A stretch of 64,000 nucleotides of DNA from contig QEYB01001046.1 of NCBI GenBank assembly GCA_017562135.1, forward strand, positions 4,030,001 through 4,094,000, written 5' to 3'. Below, in pieces: positions 60,400 through 64,000 of the stretch. The translations under genes and the position numbers were made by a program. Position 1 is the first letter of the stretch. Every line of letters starts with the position of its first letter. Source of the DNA: Dipylidium caninum (Eukaryota; Platyhelminthes; Cestoda; Cyclophyllidea; Dipylidiidae). The notes under the pieces are model-generated. The model searched no databases. It was given only the letters and a program-made list of their open reading frames with translations, and was not told the DNA's origin.

Positions 60400-60754
60400 T
60401 AATACTTAAAGCCAACTCAAAAGACGTATTTACTGGACCGAATAGTAATCATTTTGTGTCTAACACTCCACTTTCAACTTGTCCGTCAAAATTCTACCTC
60501 AGGTGTCAAATAAGGAGCCAAAAATGAAAAAGTGCAATTTGTTCTGGTATTCGGGGGCTCCAAGTGGTTGACTTGTCTTTGGGACGTTAAAACACTGGAA
60601 ATGTGATCGAACGTGCAGGCGGCAGAAGGGCCCCGTGCCTATCGATCCGTTTGCACACGAATTTCCCATAGGCATCAGAGTTATCTGGAAAAGGTGACAC
60701 CCACGCCTGACCAATGGGTGCCGCGCGTGCTCGCGGTCAGACAGTCGCGCTGCG

Positions 60755-60955
60755 CGTGCGCACACGCACGTACCCACGCATGCACACACGCACGCGCGCG
60801 CGCAGGGGGGGAATGGAGAGAGGAGCGCGCGCAGCGGAGGGCGCGTGCCAAGGCTCTGGCAAAGGTGCTGCCTCACACGCTCTCGGGCCCTCTCCCCGCG
60901 CCTGCACAAGCATGCACACTTACACACACATCCATACACACGCGCACACGCCGCT
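60755..60955. repeat. Alternating CA/CG purine-pyrimidine tracts
   Basis: Two tracts (about 60755-60802 and 60905-60950) are rich in CACACG and CGCGCG steps. Such alternating sequence can adopt Z-DNA. They lie 100-300 nt upstream of the small HSP start codon, in its likely promoter region. Confidence 0.7.
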
Positions 60956-61045
60956 GCCTCGGTTGGCAGCCTCGCCGCGGAGGAACGGGAGCATGTTCTA
61001 GAGGCCGCCATTCAATTCACCTTGCACTGTTTGCATTGATCTTAT

Positions 61046-62100
61046 ATGGCTATATATCGTTCAGAAATGTCTGTTCCCATACGCGACGATACCAGCCGAT
61101 CCCGTCAGCCCACCATTGTGCCCATAATCACCGAGCAGGACCACAACACTCTTGGTGGGAAGTCTGCCTCTTCGTCGTCATGGGTGGGGAAGCCTCATGA
61201 CGAAGATCTTTTTTCAGTCACTTCGATGATTCCCTACTGATTCCACGACGCTCAGACGGTGAGCGTTGGTTTGAGGATATGCGGCGGCGTTTTGACGAGC
61301 GACGTCGTCAGTGGGACGCCGAGATGCGAGAGATGCGCTCGTCGTTCTTCAATACGCCTTCTTTTCCACTGAGTAGACCAGAGGCTCTGAGTTCGATATC
61401 GAGCCACCGCCACTCTCCAACCCTGCCGAGCGAAGACTGTCCCGCGGTGATCAGCTATGAGCGTGGTACGGATGGGACTCTGCACTTTCTGGCGCAATTC
61501 GATGTCCAGTCTTTTCACCAGGATAATGTCCATGTCACTGTGCGCGGCAATCAGATAATCGTAACTGCCATGAGGGAACACCGCGTCGGTACTAGTTCCA
61601 CGTCAAAGCAAGTGACCAGAACCGTAGATCTGCCCAAAGGAGCCCAAGAAGCACTCATAACAGCCTCAATTAGTGTCGACAATATTCTGCTTGTGGATGT
61701 GCCCATCAGTAAAATCACTCGCAGGCCTTCATTCAGCACCACTCCAACAAGCGGCGGGACGAGTGGACTCACGACACCCTCGACAGTGTCTGGCACTGGA
61801 CGCAGCAGTAACCTTTCGTCAAGAGCATCACCAGTTCCATTATTTTTGAGTACCCAGACGAAACCAGGGTTCCATATCGAAATTCCAGTGGGAGGTGATT
61901 ATCAGCCAGAGGAGATTCAGATACGAACTTTGAAAAATCGGGTGTATGTGAGCGCGCGCCACGAGGAACGACAGTCCAGCCGAAGTACTTTCCGTGAGTT
62001 CTCCAAGGAGTACGACATTCCAGACCACATCGACCCAAAGTCAATCAGCGCGCGCCTTGACTGCGGCATCTTGCACCTGGAAGGATCCCTGCTGCCATGA
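61046..62100 (+). CDS. Small heat-shock protein with two alpha-crystallin domains (p36/p40 type)
   Basis: ATP-independent chaperone of the parasitic flatworm p36/p40 group, whose members are abundant larval or egg antigens. The N-terminal part is read from the ATG at 61046 or 61067 (MSVPIRDDTSRSRQ). The main frame contains the WFEDMRRRFDERRRQWDAEM helix, a first alpha-crystallin domain (from about YERGTDGTLHFLAQFDV to ILLVDVPI), a Ser/Thr-rich linker, and a second domain (FHIEIPVGGDYQPEEIQIRT to DCGILHLEGSLL), ending at 62100. The two frames are offset by one base at a run of six T (61209-61214). A seventh T would join them without loss, giving about 344 residues; a short intron is a weaker alternative. 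Tandem alpha-crystallin domains are a flatworm hallmark. A TATATA stretch overlaps the first ATG region, so 5' annotation is uncertain. Confidence 0.9.
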
Positions 62101-62482
62101 CCTCAGCACAGTGCGGAAGTGAATGCAGTAATTGCAGTCTCCGTGACTACGTAGCCCAGTCGACAAATAATTCAGTTTGTACATAACGCCTCTCTCCAAC
62201 CACATTTGACTTCGAGCAAGACGGTGATTCGCGCTTCAACCTATTTATCCGCCGAGTGGCTTCGGCTGCCTCATCACAGAAGGGCGACTGGCAGTTGTTA
62301 TGAAAAGTACTCACGAAAGAAAATGTATGTGCTTAACAGTTGTGTCCTCAACGCATACTACACAACTAATTATTATTAATACTCCACTGTGAGAACTTCT
62401 AAGTTAAAATATATGGTTTTATTGTCATTGGCATAGCAAGTGCATGGAAAATGAGACAGTACGAGTAATTCTTACAGTGGCG

Positions 62483-62488
62483 AATAAA
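62483..62488 (+). terminator. Candidate poly(A) signal AATAAA of the small HSP
   Basis: AATAAA lies about 380 nt after the HSP stop and immediately before the ATA microsatellite. Confidence 0.45.
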
Positions 62489-62490
62489 TG

Positions 62491-62529
<39 letters not shown>
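62491..62529 (+). repeat. ATA trinucleotide microsatellite, 13 units
   Basis: Thirteen perfect ATA units sit directly downstream of the candidate HSP poly(A) signal. Likely to vary in length between isolates. Confidence 0.95.
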
Positions 62530-63591
62530 GTGGTGGCAATGGGTCGAAGGTCGCTGGCCGACAGCAACAGCCTCGGTGCCCTGTACGCCTGTCCTGTGAA
62601 GCAGGCGCCAGTTGTTGCGCCATGTGGTGGCTAACGTTAAGGAGAGACTCAACGTTCGACCAGAAGATTCAAAATCCAGCTTTGTGTTCCAAGGCAGGAC
62701 CTTCGCTGCCTGCAAATATTTCAACCGCAGATGTTACCTAAATGGATTTTTCTTCTGCACTTTCTTCCATTCTTTTACTCCCCCATCAGTATCGAAGTTT
62801 TAAAGGGCTTTACCGAAGCAACCCACTGGCATCGACGATGCCCATAGCATTGGGAGTGTCTGAGGAGACAAATCCACCTTAGTTTCAACTTTTCGGCTTC
62901 CCTAAACCACGCACTTGCGTGGTAGCAGACTCGCGATCTACCAAATCGACTTCATTTACCATCCCGTGACTGAGGTGAATGCACTTTTTGCTAAGATAGA
63001 TTATTTACTCAGCCGTACTCTTTATCCCCGGGCTGAGATAGGGCCGACGTTTCGGCCCCAGTGGTTGGCATTTGGAAGGCGTGGGAAGTGCCAGCCTCCC
63101 CGGTGTCTTCGCTGGCAACACTCGTGATGTGGCCCCAGACCAACCATGGCAAATTGCGGGAGGCGCGTCGTAAGCGCGTCGCACAATTTCCAACCGACCC
63201 ACTGCATAACCGATTCAGGCGATGGCGAAGTGTGGTGTGTTTTCGGGAGGAAAGCGGTATAATGAATTTCGCGAATTTGCCCCACTGGCACAGAAAAGTG
63301 GTCGTGGGTCAATAGAAGCGCGGTGGGCATGTGTTCTGCGGCGATCACGTTCGCATTACTTTGGCGAACACGGTGGGGCATCCATTTTGCGATGAAAATA
63401 ACCACCCATTCTCACTAAGAGGTCGTGTATGATTACGAAAAGTTGGGCGGAAGCGAGAGGTGTGTGGTCAAGCCGAGAAACGGGGAGGCATTCTGGCAGT
63501 TTTATGGGCATCATGCGAGACAACAGTAGTCCACTTCAAAGTCTTTTATTATACTTCCGTCTGTCAAGTGGGAAATCCCGATGGATATTAT
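62530..63591. other. Intergenic between convergent genes
   Basis: The HSP (plus) and the partial Cys-rich gene (minus) converge here. Short open frames overlap on both strands and none is supported. Confidence 0.45.
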
Positions 63592-64000
63592 TCAAAAATT
63601 AGACAACTTCGGATCACAAATATAGTTCCTTGACTTAGCACTCGTCAAGACACCTGCGCATGAATCAACGTGGCCCCCATCAAACGTCATTCCAAGTACG
63701 CACAATTCTTGCCTCCCCACACACTCTAGAGCTGCATATCTTATCCTCGAAAGGTAATAGCCGCACCGGAAATTCTGTTTTGTAAACTGACACATGACTA
63801 AACCTCCTTCGAGGTTCCCGAAAATGGCATTCCTTTCGCACAGACTCCCCCACGACGGAAACATGGAACAGTCCACAGGCCGAACCCAGGATCCAGCACC
63901 TCTCTTCCAGCAGTTACCAAAGCTGCACAGGTTGTCATCACTCTTGAGAAAGGGCTTAGGTTGCTTTTCCCCAACTAAATGCTCAAACAGTGCCGCTTTA
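63592..64000 (-). CDS. Partial Cys-rich protein, C-terminal part, runs off the window
   Basis: The minus-strand frame is open from the window edge to a stop at 63592-63594, about 135 codons. It contains at least nine cysteines in motifs such as NLCSFGNCWKRGAGSW, FPSWGSLCERNAIF, GGLVMCQFTKQNFRCGYYLS and DSCAGVLTSAKSRNYICD. The Cys spacing suggests an extracellular or secreted protein. The segment from FPSWGSLC to FRC faintly recalls the Cys-rich C-terminal region of leishmanolysin/invadolysin (M8) peptidases, which are expanded in flatworms, but no catalytic HExxH is in view and the resemblance is weak. It could also be a chance frame or another secreted family. Confidence 0.35.
   Translation of the reverse strand, partial: KAALFEHLVGEKQPKPFLKSDDNLCSFGNCWKRGAGSWVRPVDCSMFPSWGSLCERNAIFGNLEGGLVMCQFTKQNFRCGYYLSRIRYAALECVGRQELCVLGMTFDGGHVDSCAGVLTSAKSRNYICDPKLSNF

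Overview
This window is nuclear DNA of a parasitic flatworm (Neodermata; cestode or trematode). Three things point there. A small heat-shock protein at the 3' end carries two alpha-crystallin domains, as in the flatworm p36/p40 family. Many introns are only 34-36 nt long. A set of divergent genes combines a PH/PTB-like domain with a disordered tail, resembling the lineage-expanded 'trematode PH-like' families. No bacterial, organellar or intact mobile-element genes were recognised.

Layout. About 1-34 kb is relatively GC-rich and gene-poor. It holds a lone first exon of replication factor C subunit 3 (2776-2862), a small membrane protein (3324-3893), and four long single-exon-like ORFs on both strands (7332-9077 +, 17055-16045 -, 22162-21218 -, 24939-25958 +) with similar architecture. 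The rest of that part is intergenic DNA with many GC-rich microsatellites. About 34-57 kb is AT-richer and densely genic with conserved housekeeping genes. These are eEF2 (-, 4 exons), ALG14 (-, 4 exons, fully resolved), the spliceosomal helicase Aquarius (+, 17 exons) and a KIAA0930 homologue (+, at least 8 exons). A short EGF-like transmembrane protein follows at 57.2 kb, then an unrecognised six-exon gene (58.6-60.1 kb), the tandem-domain small HSP (61.0-62.1 kb), and a Cys-rich partial gene running off the right edge on the minus strand.

The genes do not form one pathway. ALG14 (N-glycan assembly), eEF2 (translation), Aquarius (splicing), RFC3 (replication clamp loading) and the HSP (proteostasis) are ordinary housekeeping functions. 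The most unusual content is the cluster of four PH-like/disordered-tail genes. Splicing features come next: ultra-short introns, putative GC-AG introns, and 3' splice-site-like sequences directly before start codons that would fit spliced-leader trans-splicing. Three single-base frame breaks in otherwise well-conserved genes (two in Aquarius, one in the HSP) look more like assembly errors than pseudogenes. All exon boundaries were inferred by eye from splice signals, reading phase and recalled family conservation; no alignment was run.
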